64,000 bases of DNA from Streptomyces sp. Act143 (GTDB taxonomy: Bacteria; Actinomycetota; Actinomycetes; Streptomycetales; Streptomycetaceae). The position numbers were made by a program, and so were the translations under genes. The notes under the pieces are model-generated. The model worked only from the letters and a program-made list of their open reading frames with translations, was not told where the DNA came from and made no database searches. Of the stretch, positions 36,950 through 44,292 are shown one piece after another (the first letter of the stretch is position 1; each line of letters begins with the position of its first letter). Location: the NCBI RefSeq assembly GCF_003143935.1, contig NZ_QFRX01000001.1:7537400-7601399 (forward strand). The letters run 5' to 3'.

Positions 36950-38193
36950 CACTGGCGGCGCTTCCGGCCGCGGAGCATGAGGCCGAAGCCGATGAGGGAG
37001 CCGAGGAGGAGGCCGCCGCCGACGGTCCAGGCGACGCTCAGGGCGCCGTCGTTGTCGTCGGATGCCTCGCTGCCGCCGGGGGAGGCCTTGGCGGGCTCCG
37101 CGGTGACGGCCGCGGGGGCCGGGCCGGTCGCGTTCAGCAGGGTGACCAGGTCCTTGCCGCCGAAGTCGTGGGCGTCACCGCCCTTGGCGGCGTACGCCGC
37201 GAAGATCAGCTGGGCGTAGGCCGCGGGGCCGCTCTGCCCGGCCCACTTCACGGCGTTGGCCTCCAGCCAGTGCAGCGAGGCGGTCGCCTGGTCGTGGTAG
37301 CCCGCCGAGGCGAGAGCGACGACCGCGTCAGCCGTGTTGCCGTAGTCGGGCTGGTCCTCCGCGCCGGGCAGCGCCGACTTGAGGTAACCATCCTTCTCCA
37401 GCGTCCTGGCGAGCCAGGCGGCGCCGTTGTGCGCGGCCACTTCGCCCAGACCGTCGTCCTGCTTCGGCCGGCAGCCCGCGGAGGTGTCGGCATCCTCCTG
37501 GGGGTCGGCCGCCGGCGTCACGCCGTTGCCCCCGAGGACCGCCGCCGCGGTCGCGTCCGCGTTGGCCACCAGCTTGCCCTTCTTGTCCGGCTGGTAGGCG
37601 AAGGCACCTCCGTCCTTGCCGTCGCACGGCAGGCTGAGCTGCCACAGCGCGTCGAACGGGGACTTGCCGTCCTTGCGGAGGCCGGGCACCGTGACGCCGG
37701 CCTCCGTGAGGGCGCCGATCACGAGGGAGGTGGAGTTCGCGTCGGTGGCCGCACCGGCCGAGTAGCCCCAGCCGCCGTCCTTGTTCTGCACGGACTTGAG
37801 CCAGGTGACGGCCTTCTGCACCTGGCTGTCGTAGCGGTCGGTGAGCGTGGCGAGCGCCTGGACCGCGACGGCCGTCATGTTGGTGTCGACCATGACCTTG
37901 GCGTCGCAGGGCTTGGCGGGGTCCGCGCGGAAGGCCGGGAAGGCGCCGCTCGCGCACTGCTGCCCGGCCAGCCAGGCGACCGCCTTGTCGGCGGGGTCGA
38001 CGTTCGCCTCGTGCTGAGCCATCAGCGCCAGCGACTGCCGCCACACCCCGTCGTACGTGGGGTCGGCCGTCCCGTACAGCCCGTCCGGTATCGCCACCGA
38101 GGCGGACGGGGACGGGTCGGCGGCCACGGCCGGTGCGGCCGTGCCGATCACGGCGGTGGCGGCCAGGACCGCGGCGGTGCGGCGGACGTTCAT
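36949..38193 (-). CDS. Secreted, membrane-anchored alpha/alpha-toroid (transcobalamin-like) protein
   Basis: 414 residues. Signal peptide MNVRRTAAVLAATAVIGTAAPAVA; an (alpha/alpha) toroid domain of prenyltransferase/squalene-oxidase repeat type (about 35-345) with VDTNMTAVAVQALATL, AVTWLKSVQNKDGGWGYSAGA, NSTSLVIGALTEAGVTV, NADATAAAVLGGNGV, YGNTADAVVALASAGYHDQATASLHWLEANA, and a C-terminal transmembrane helix (GALSVAWTVGGGLLLGSLIGFGLML) with RGRKRRQ stop. The fold is that of the cobalamin-binding alpha domain in animal transcobalamin and intrinsic factor. Preceded by a B12 riboswitch and followed by ECF genes, so I infer extracellular cobalamin capture. A Cys pair in GQQCAS/AKPCDA may form a disulfide. 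Confidence 0.85.
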   Translation of the reverse strand: MNVRRTAAVLAATAVIGTAAPAVAADPSPSASVAIPDGLYGTADPTYDGVWRQSLALMAQHEANVDPADKAVAWLAGQQCASGAFPAFRADPAKPCDAKVMVDTNMTAVAVQALATLTDRYDSQVQKAVTWLKSVQNKDGGWGYSAGAATDANSTSLVIGALTEAGVTVPGLRKDGKSPFDALWQLSLPCDGKDGGAFAYQPDKKGKLVANADATAAAVLGGNGVTPAADPQEDADTSAGCRPKQDDGLGEVAAHNGAAWLARTLEKDGYLKSALPGAEDQPDYGNTADAVVALASAGYHDQATASLHWLEANAVKWAGQSGPAAYAQLIFAAYAAKGGDAHDFGGKDLVTLLNATGPAPAAVTAEPAKASPGGSEASDDNDGALSVAWTVGGGLLLGSLIGFGLMLRGRKRRQ

Positions 38194-38255
38194 GATCGGC
38201 GGCTGCCTCTCTCCTTTGAAGCCGGTCCGCCGAAGGGGCGTACCGGGGTGCGAGG

Positions 38256-38289
38256 GAGCCGGGCGGCACGGGGAAGCCCCGGGCGGCTC
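38256..38289 (-). promoter_or_regulatory. Hairpin of the riboswitch expression platform
   Basis: GAGCC (38256-38260) pairs with GGCTC (38285-38289) around GGGG-AAG-CCCC. It is 63 nt upstream of the toroid start and downstream of the cobalamin aptamer on the minus strand. It may act as terminator or sequester, paired differently when the aptamer binds ligand. Confidence 0.5.
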
Positions 38290-38339
38290 GGCCCCGTAGA
38301 CCTCGACGGTGCCGTGCACCGGCCGGATGCCGGTGCGCG

Positions 38340-38470
38340 TGAGCCGGTCAACTGCTCCCGGCGGGGCGATCCGGCTCGCCGTCCGGGTGAACGGACGGCT
38401 CACGGTTGCGGGTCAGCGCCGGAATTGCACCGGCTTCCCCCCGTACGGGTGTGATGACGACCCGGCCACT
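38340..38470 (-). promoter_or_regulatory. Cobalamin (B12) riboswitch
   Basis: On the minus strand the conserved core reads GGGAAGCCGGTGCAATTCCG then GCGCTGACCCGCAACCGTGA (38439-38400). This matches the classical B12 aptamer block gGGAA-N2-GGTG-N2-A-N-TCC...GCNGCCCCCGCAACTGT. Downstream, GCGAGCCGGATCGCCC and GCCGGGAGCAGTT continue the pattern. It precedes the toroid-ECF operon, so expression should fall when cobalamin is plentiful. 5' and 3' limits are approximate. Confidence 0.9.
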
Positions 38471-38534
38471 CTACCCGGCCGTAAAGAACGGGCTGAGGGG
38501 CTCCTGTGAGGGGGGTGGGGGTAGGTTCGGCGGC

Positions 38535-39179
38535 ATGGAGATCACGGGGAGACTGATCGGGTCGGGGCGGGCGTCCGACGTGTACGAGATCGACCAGGAC
38601 TGGGTGCTGCGGCGCGATCGGGAGGGGTACGCGGACGCGTCGGCCGAGGCGGCCGTCATGGAGCACGTACGGGCCCACGGCTATCCGGTGCCCCGGGTGC
38701 GGCGGCAGGACTCCACCACGTCCGACCTGGTGATGCAGCGGCTGCACGGGCCGACCATGCTGGCGGCGTTCGCGGCGGGGCGGATCGACGCGCCGGGCGC
38801 GGGGGCCGTACTCGCCCGGCTGCTGCGGCGGCTGCACGCCGTCCCCGGCCGGATCGTCCATCTCGACCTGCACCCGGACAACGTGATGCTCACCGACGAC
38901 GGCCCCTACGTCATCGACTGGGCCAACGCCGAGCAGGGCGACCCCGGTCTCGACTGGGGCATGTCGGCGGTGATCCTCGCCCAGGTCGCCGTCGGCGACG
39001 AGCCGGTCGCCGAGCCCGCCCGCGCGATGCTGGCGGCCATGCTGGCCGATCCGGCCGACCTCACGGAGGAAGGGCTGAGGGAAGCCCGCGGACGGCGGGC
39101 GGACAACCCGACGATGAGCCGGCGGGAGACCGAACTGCTCGGGGCCGCCGAGGACTTGGTCAGGACGTTCCTGTCCTGA
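38535..39179 (+). CDS. Aminoglycoside-phosphotransferase-like kinase
   Basis: 214 residues. Kinase-like N-lobe: MEITGRLIGSGRASDVYEIDQDWVLRRDREG. Catalytic loop: VHLDLHPDNVMLTDDGPYVIDWANAEQGDPGLDWGMS (H-x-D-x-x-x-x-N, then the I-D-W-x-x-x, Mg-binding D). This is the small APH/choline-kinase-like fold. Substrate unknown. The gene is divergent from the riboswitch unit, and its 3' end overlaps that of the PP2C gene by 20 nt. Confidence 0.88.
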   Translation: MEITGRLIGSGRASDVYEIDQDWVLRRDREGYADASAEAAVMEHVRAHGYPVPRVRRQDSTTSDLVMQRLHGPTMLAAFAAGRIDAPGAGAVLARLLRRLHAVPGRIVHLDLHPDNVMLTDDGPYVIDWANAEQGDPGLDWGMSAVILAQVAVGDEPVAEPARAMLAAMLADPADLTEEGLREARGRRADNPTMSRRETELLGAAEDLVRTFLS

Positions 39180-40215
39180 TCGCCAACGGCACCGCCACCG
39201 GCATCTCGGACGGCTGGCACAGGACGAGGGTGAGATCGTCGGCGGGGCGGCTGCCGGTGTGGGCGACGACACGGGCGTACAGGGAGTCGAGCGCCTCGTC
39301 GGGCAGGAGTTCCCGCAGGGCGTCGGTGGCCTCGGTGAGCAGCGGGAACGGGGTGCCGTCGGCGGAGCGGGCCTCGGTCAGGCCGTCGGTGTACAGCAGC
39401 AGGCGCTCGCCGGGCTGGAGCCGGAACCGGTACTGCCGCGGGTCCGGGTGCAGCCCCAACGGCGGTACGTACGTGCCGGGTTCGAGCAGCTCGACGTGGC
39501 GTCCGGCCCGTAGCGGAGCGGGGTGACCGCAGTTGACGAGCCGTACCTCGCCGCTCGCGAACTCGGCGACGACGGCGGTCACGAAGTCCTCCGCGTTCAG
39601 GTCGGGCGTGATCCGTTTGTCGAGGTCGGTGACGAGCGCGGGCAGATCGGGGGCGGTGTAGGCCAGTTCGCGGAAGGCCGCGATCGTCGCGGCGGTCAGC
39701 CGCTGCACCTCCGTGCCGTGGCCGCGGACGTCCCCGACCACCACCCGCAGACCGTACGGCGTCACCGCCACGTCGTACAGGTCCCCGCCGATCCCCGAAC
39801 CAAAGCCGGAGGCGGAGCCGAAGCCGGAGCCGGAGGCGGAAGCGAGGCCGGAGTCGGAGGCGGCGCCGGCACAGTGGTACCGCGTGCACACGCGCGTGCC
39901 CGCCAGATCGTGGGAGATGGGCCGCAGGATCAGGTGCTGGGTGCGGCGGGTCAGTTCCCGGGCCTCGGCCACCGCCGCCTCCAGGACCGTGCGGCGCCGG
40001 GCGGCGAACGGGCCGAGGGCGCAGCCGAGGAGGAGCGCGCCGTACTGCACGGCGAACCCGGCGGAGGCCAGCGGGCCCTCCAGCAGGCCCAGCGTCAGGC
40101 CGAGCGCGGCGGACAGGGCGCTGACGAGCCGGGTGCGCCCGACGCTGAGCCACACGCAACCGAGGAACGGTCCGAGCAGGACCAGGGCGATCGGCGGGGT
40201 GAGCGTGGCATTCAT
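39160..40215 (-). CDS. PP2C-family (RsbU-type) serine phosphatase, membrane-anchored
   Basis: 351 residues from ATG 40215. N-terminal membrane segment (PPIALVLLGPFLGCVWLSVG, LVSALSAALGLTLGLLEGPL, FAVQYGALLLGCALGPFAAR), a short helical linker, and a SpoIIE/RsbU domain: GGDLYDVAVTPYGLRVVVGDVRGHGTEVQ, NAEDFVTAVVAEF, LLLYTDGLTEARS, PADDLTLVLCQ. The usual GGDWYD is here GGDLYD, preceded by a low-complexity Ser/Gly/Ala stretch (SDSGLASASGSGFGSASGFGSG). Such phosphatases activate anti-anti-sigma factors. Confidence 0.88.
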   Translation of the reverse strand: MNATLTPPIALVLLGPFLGCVWLSVGRTRLVSALSAALGLTLGLLEGPLASAGFAVQYGALLLGCALGPFAARRRTVLEAAVAEARELTRRTQHLILRPISHDLAGTRVCTRYHCAGAASDSGLASASGSGFGSASGFGSGIGGDLYDVAVTPYGLRVVVGDVRGHGTEVQRLTAATIAAFRELAYTAPDLPALVTDLDKRITPDLNAEDFVTAVVAEFASGEVRLVNCGHPAPLRAGRHVELLEPGTYVPPLGLHPDPRQYRFRLQPGERLLLYTDGLTEARSADGTPFPLLTEATDALRELLPDEALDSLYARVVAHTGSRPADDLTLVLCQPSEMPVAVPLAIRTGTS

Positions 40216-40365
40216 TGCGTCGAATATCTCGTGTCCGCCCCGTGCGCAGAGGAGATTGAGCGGATCTCGTCGGAATATGCCACGAACTGCCCAACTTCCG
40301 TGATCTTTCTGTCGTGACCGGCGGTCCGGCAGACGCCGCTGACAGGCCCGGCCACACTGGTCGGC

Positions 40366-42504
40366 GTGCTGGGTCAGCAAGATGCGCGCGAGCCGGGGAA
40401 TCTGCCGTCCGACACCCGCCACTTCGTCGGCCGACGGACCGAACTCGCGCTTCTCGCGGCGGAATTGAGTGACGAAGGCGGACGCCTGACGACTCTGGTC
40501 GGAGTGGGCGGAGTGGGGAAGACGCGCTTGGCGGCGCGGGCGGCGGCGCGGGCGCGGGGGAGGTTCCCGGACGGGGTCTGGCTGGTGGAACTGTCGTGGC
40601 TGCGCGGCGGGGGACAGGTGCCGCTGTCCGTGATGGAGGCCCTCGGAATCGCCGACCAGACCACGGGGCCGGTCACCGTGGAGCTGTGCGAGTGGGCGCG
40701 GGACAAACGGCTGCTGCTGATCCTGGACTCCTGCGAGCCGGTGCTGTCGGAATGCGCGACGCTGATCGGGAACCTGCTGGCCGCCGCCCCGGGGGTGCGG
40801 GTACTGGCCACCAGCCGGCAGGCGCTGGGCGTGCCGGGGGAGCGGGTCGTCCGGGTCGAGCCCCTGCCGGTGGGCGCGGGGTCCGGTCCGGTGCCGCCGG
40901 ACGAACGGTCCGACGCCCCGAAGGCGGCCCGACGGTCCGACGCCGAGGCCCTTTTCGTAGAGCGAGCCGCCGCCGTCGACCCCGCTCTCGTCCTCGACGG
41001 CGCGGACCGGGACCGGGTCACCGACATCTGCCGTCTCCTCGACGGCATCCCGCTCGCCATCGAACTCGCCGCCGCGCGCCTGGAGTCGTACACCCTGGAG
41101 CAGTTGGGCGCGGCACTCGGCGACCGACTCGGCTCCCGTCTCGACCTGCTCGTCACCGCGGACGGAAGGGCGCCCGTACGGCACCGGACCCTGCGGACCA
41201 CCATCGGCTGGAGCAACGAGCTGTGCGCGCCGGTCGAACGCCTGCTGTGGGCGAGGTTGTCGGTGTTCGCCGGCACCTTCACCGCCGCCGGTGCCACCTG
41301 GGTCTGCGCCGGCGGTCCGCTGCCGGCCGACGAGGTCGAGGACGTCCTGCTGCGGCTGACCCAGCAGTCGATCGTGCTGCGGCACCCCACCGACCCCGAC
41401 CGTTTCCGGATGCTGGACACGGTGCGCGAGTACGGCGCCGACTGGCTGCGGGAGCTGGGCGAACAGGAGGCCGTACGGCAGCGGCACCGCGACCACTACC
41501 GGCGGCTCGCGCGCGCGGCGTGCTCCGACTGGAACTCCGGCCGCCAAGTCGCCTGGTGCGAACGGGTGCTGGCCGAACACGCCAACCTCCGGGCGGCCAT
41601 GGACCACGCTCTGGCCGCCCCCGGCCGGCCGGCCGCGCTGGAGATGGCGGGCAGCGTCGGCTTTCTGTGGCGGCACTGCGGGATGCTGCGGGACGCCCAG
41701 CGCTGCCTGGACCGGGTGCTCGCCGAGGACCACCCGCCGGGGCAGGATCTCGTACGGGCCCTGTGGACCCGCTCCGTCGTGGCCCTCTCGCAGGGGGACG
41801 TGGAGGTGGGCCTGGACTTCGCGGAGCGCTGCGCCGACGCGGCCCGGGAGGTGGGCGACCCGGTCGCGATCGAGTCGGCCGTGTGCGCCATCGGCGGCGG
41901 CGCGATGCTGCACGGCCGGCTGGACGAGGCGATCGACGTGATGTCCCGGGTGTCCCGGCGGCCCATGAGCGTCGACTGGCGCGGCGCCGGGCAGATGCAG
42001 CTGCGTGCGTCTCTGGCGCTCTCCCAACTGCTCAGCGGGAGGCCCGGGGAGGCGCGCGCGACGGCGCTGGCGGCCCGCGCGGAGAGCGAGCGGTGCGGGG
42101 AACAGTGGCTGCGGTCCGCGCTCGACGGCATGATCGCGCAGACGGACCTGGCGCGGGGTGACACCGACGCGGCGCAGGCGCACGCCCGTGACGGGGTCCG
42201 GGCCGCGCGGCTGATGCACAACACGACGGGACTGGCGCTGAGCCTCGACTTCCTGCTCTCGGCCCTGGTCGACGGCGGGGACGACCGGCGCGCCGCCCGG
42301 CTGCACGGTGTCAGCCGGCGGGTGTGGGAGCGCCTCGGACGCGCCCAGATGAACTCACCGGGCCTCGTCGCCGCCCGCCGCGCCCGTGAGGAGACCCTTC
42401 GTGACCGCCTGGGCGACACGGCCTTCGAGCAGGCGTACGCGGAGGGCGCGGCGCTGTCGTACGACGAGGGCCTGGACTACGCGCTCGCCCCGGACGACGC
42501 CTGA
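40366..42504 (+). CDS. STAND/NB-ARC-type ATPase with TPR-like tail, no HTH
   Basis: 712 residues from GTG 40366. P-loop GVGGVGKTRLAARAAARA (about 47-64), Walker B RLLLILDSCEPVL, GxP motif GIPLAIELAAARL and the winged part TIGWSNELCAPVERLLWARLSVFAGTF, as in AfsR/DNRI-type STAND regulators. Residues about 420-700 are helical TPR-like. No N-terminal SARP or C-terminal LuxR DNA-binding domain is present. It may act by protein contact. The gene is divergent from the PP2C phosphatase. Confidence 0.85.
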   Translation: MLGQQDAREPGNLPSDTRHFVGRRTELALLAAELSDEGGRLTTLVGVGGVGKTRLAARAAARARGRFPDGVWLVELSWLRGGGQVPLSVMEALGIADQTTGPVTVELCEWARDKRLLLILDSCEPVLSECATLIGNLLAAAPGVRVLATSRQALGVPGERVVRVEPLPVGAGSGPVPPDERSDAPKAARRSDAEALFVERAAAVDPALVLDGADRDRVTDICRLLDGIPLAIELAAARLESYTLEQLGAALGDRLGSRLDLLVTADGRAPVRHRTLRTTIGWSNELCAPVERLLWARLSVFAGTFTAAGATWVCAGGPLPADEVEDVLLRLTQQSIVLRHPTDPDRFRMLDTVREYGADWLRELGEQEAVRQRHRDHYRRLARAACSDWNSGRQVAWCERVLAEHANLRAAMDHALAAPGRPAALEMAGSVGFLWRHCGMLRDAQRCLDRVLAEDHPPGQDLVRALWTRSVVALSQGDVEVGLDFAERCADAAREVGDPVAIESAVCAIGGGAMLHGRLDEAIDVMSRVSRRPMSVDWRGAGQMQLRASLALSQLLSGRPGEARATALAARAESERCGEQWLRSALDGMIAQTDLARGDTDAAQAHARDGVRAARLMHNTTGLALSLDFLLSALVDGGDDRRAARLHGVSRRVWERLGRAQMNSPGLVAARRAREETLRDRLGDTAFEQAYAEGAALSYDEGLDYALAPDDA

Positions 42505-42551
42505 GGCGTGGGCCCGCCGAACGGCAGCCGCAGCACGCGCGAGGCCAGCAG

Positions 42552-42953
42552 TCAGCCACCTTCCGCCGTACGACGGAAGGTGTCCTCGTACTGACCGACC
42601 TGGACCGGCGGCCCCGGCGGGACCGGCGCGCCGCCGCCGTCGTGGCCGTCGACGCGGTACGTCGTGAAGTACGAGGTCGCCGTCGCCGTGTCCGGGGACG
42701 TGACCGTGACGAGGATGTTGGACATGATCCGGCGGGAGAGGCGGTCGGCCGGGCGGGAGCCGAAGTACGTCCGCAGCGCCGCGCGGCCCACGGAGCGCCG
42801 CCCGTCCCCGGCGGGAAGGGGCCACTCCCAGGAGCCGTCCTCGGTGAACAGCTCGGCGACGGAGCCGGGTTCGCCGAGGTCGAGGCGGTGGACGAAGTCG
42901 ATGACCAGCCGTTCACAGGCACGTTCGGCGAGCAGCCGTTCCAGTGGGTCCAT
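42552..42953 (-). CDS. NTF2-like (SnoaL-type) protein
   Basis: 133 residues: MDPLERLLAERACERLVIDFVHRLDLGEPGSVAELFTEDGSWEW, GRAALRTYFGSRPADRLSRRIMSNILVTVTSPDTATATSYFTTYRVDG and VGQYEDTFRRTAEGG. This is the cone-shaped NTF2-like fold used by small isomerases, dehydratases and polyketide cyclases. Context with the MBL hydrolase and the KstR-like boxes allows, but does not show, a role in lipid catabolism. Confidence 0.85.
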   Translation of the reverse strand: MDPLERLLAERACERLVIDFVHRLDLGEPGSVAELFTEDGSWEWPLPAGDGRRSVGRAALRTYFGSRPADRLSRRIMSNILVTVTSPDTATATSYFTTYRVDGHDGGGAPVPPGPPVQVGQYEDTFRRTAEGG

Positions 42954-42960
42954 GCAGCCA

Positions 42961-43018
42961 GGGGATCACACCGGAAGGGGATCGCACCGGCAGGGGATCG
43001 CACCGGTGGGGAATCGCC
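42961..43018. repeat. 16-bp tandem repeat, 3.5 copies
   Basis: GGGGATC(A/G)CACCGG(A/C/T)(A) repeated at 42961, 42977, 42993 and partly at 43008, in the gap between the NTF2-like and MBL genes. Units differ at only a few bases. Confidence 0.8.
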
Positions 43019-43034
43019 TCGGCGGGGCAGCGGG

Positions 43035-44072
43035 TCACATCGCCACGTACGTCACCGGATCGCTCCCCGCCACCGCCTCCGCCCGCCCCAGCTTCACCAG
43101 CCGCCGCAGATGCGCCTCCGCCTCCGAGACGGCGATGTTCCGCGATCCGTACGGGATGTCGGCCCAGGGACGGTTCCACTCCATGCGCTCGGCGACCTGC
43201 CAGGGCGTGAGCGGTTCGACGAGCAGGGCCCGCAAGCCGGTCAGCCGGTCCTCGTGGTGGGCCAGCAACTCCCGTACCCGGGCGGGCGCGTCGGTGAAGA
43301 CGTACTGGTGGGCCGGGAGGACCTCGGCGGGGGAAAGGCGGCCGACGCGTTCGAGGGAGTCGAGGTAGTCGCCGAGGGGGTCGGTGACGGTGGTGTTGTC
43401 GGGGTCCTCGTACAGACCGATGTGCGGGGAGATCTCGGGAAGCAGGTGGTCGCCGGAGAACAGGCGTCCGTGGCCCGGCAGCCGGGCCGGGTGCCGCTCC
43501 TCCAGGTGGAGGCAGACATGGCCGGGGGTGTGGCCCGGGGTCCAGATCGCGCGCAGGCGGCGGCCGGGCAGCGGGAGGAGCTCGCCCGGCACGATCTCGC
43601 GGTCCGGGACGGCGGGGGAGAAGCCGGGGAGCCGCCGGGGGCGGGCGGTGCGGAGCGGGGCCACGTGCTCCTCGGGGGCGCCCGCGGCCATCAACTTGGC
43701 GGTCATGTAGGCGAACCAGCGCTCGGGGCGGGTCTCGCCGGTGCGGCGGACGATGGCCGCGTCCGCCGCGTGCATCGCGATCCAGGCGCCGGACGCCTCG
43801 CGCACCTTGCCTGACAGGCCGTGGTGGTCGGGGTGGTGATGGGTGATCACCACGCCGTGGATCTCCGCGGGCGAGGTGCCGCAGGCGGCCAGCCCCGCGG
43901 CGAGGGTGTCCCAGGAGTCCGGGTCGTCCCAGCCGGTGTCGACCAGCACCGGGCCGCGGTCGGTGTCGACGACGTACACCAGGGTGTGGCCCAGGGGATT
44001 GTCCGGGATGGGCACCCGGACCGAGCGGACGCCTCCGCCGTGGTCGCTGACCTGTGGGCTGACCGGTGTCAT
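43035..44072 (-). CDS. Metallo-beta-lactamase-fold hydrolase of the KstR-linked set
   Basis: 345 residues. HxHxDH motif: VVITHHHPDHHG (H78, H80, D82, H83), third ligand H in IWTPGHTPGHVCLHLEE, D in LFSGDHLLPEISPHIGL, and H in VLPAHQYVFTD. The C-terminal helical part (residues about 260-340) resembles a winged helix (WQVAERMEWNRPWADIPYGSRNIAVSEAEAHLRRLVKLGRAEAV), as in the LACTB2/GloB-like group. A KstR-like box sits 45 nt upstream of its start. Substrate unknown; a thioesterase-like role on CoA or lactone intermediates is a possibility. Confidence 0.85.
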   Translation of the reverse strand: MTPVSPQVSDHGGGVRSVRVPIPDNPLGHTLVYVVDTDRGPVLVDTGWDDPDSWDTLAAGLAACGTSPAEIHGVVITHHHPDHHGLSGKVREASGAWIAMHAADAAIVRRTGETRPERWFAYMTAKLMAAGAPEEHVAPLRTARPRRLPGFSPAVPDREIVPGELLPLPGRRLRAIWTPGHTPGHVCLHLEERHPARLPGHGRLFSGDHLLPEISPHIGLYEDPDNTTVTDPLGDYLDSLERVGRLSPAEVLPAHQYVFTDAPARVRELLAHHEDRLTGLRALLVEPLTPWQVAERMEWNRPWADIPYGSRNIAVSEAEAHLRRLVKLGRAEAVAGSDPVTYVAM

Positions 44073-44116
44073 GGGCTCCCCCGTCCCCGCGTTCCCGCGG
44101 CCGAGGCCACTATAAC

Positions 44117-44130
44117 TAGAACGGGTTTCG
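44117..44130 (-). promoter_or_regulatory. KstR-like operator upstream of the MBL hydrolase
   Basis: TAGAACGGGTTTCG fits TnnAACnnGTTnnA with one mismatch (last A is G). It lies 45 nt from the MBL start. The extended sequence is AACTAGAACGGGTTTCGAT. Confidence 0.65.
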
Positions 44131-44226
44131 ATGGGAGCCCAAGTCGCCCAGTCGACCCGGCCGGTCGGGCGCTCGCGGGCGCGGACCCGGTGCTTCCCGG
44201 CCTCCGGCCCTGTGGACTCATCGGAG

Positions 44227-44240
44227 TAGAACTGGTATCA
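44227..44240 (+). promoter_or_regulatory. KstR-like operator upstream of the aldehyde dehydrogenase
   Basis: TAGAACTGGTATCA fits TnnAACnnGTTnnA with one mismatch (GTA for GTT), and contains the perfect palindrome GAACTG-GTAT-CAGTTC shifted by a few bases. It ends 52 nt before the ATG at 44293. Confidence 0.65.
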
Positions 44241-44292
44241 GTTCCGTTATCTGATGAGCCGTCAGAGTCAGTCCCCGGGGAGGCAGTCGGCC

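Noticed and set aside
39160-42306. A 1048-codon minus-strand frame that would extend the PP2C phosphatase upstream.
   Set aside because: The extension is antisense to the STAND ATPase, lacks domain content, and the ATG at 40215 gives the expected membrane start.
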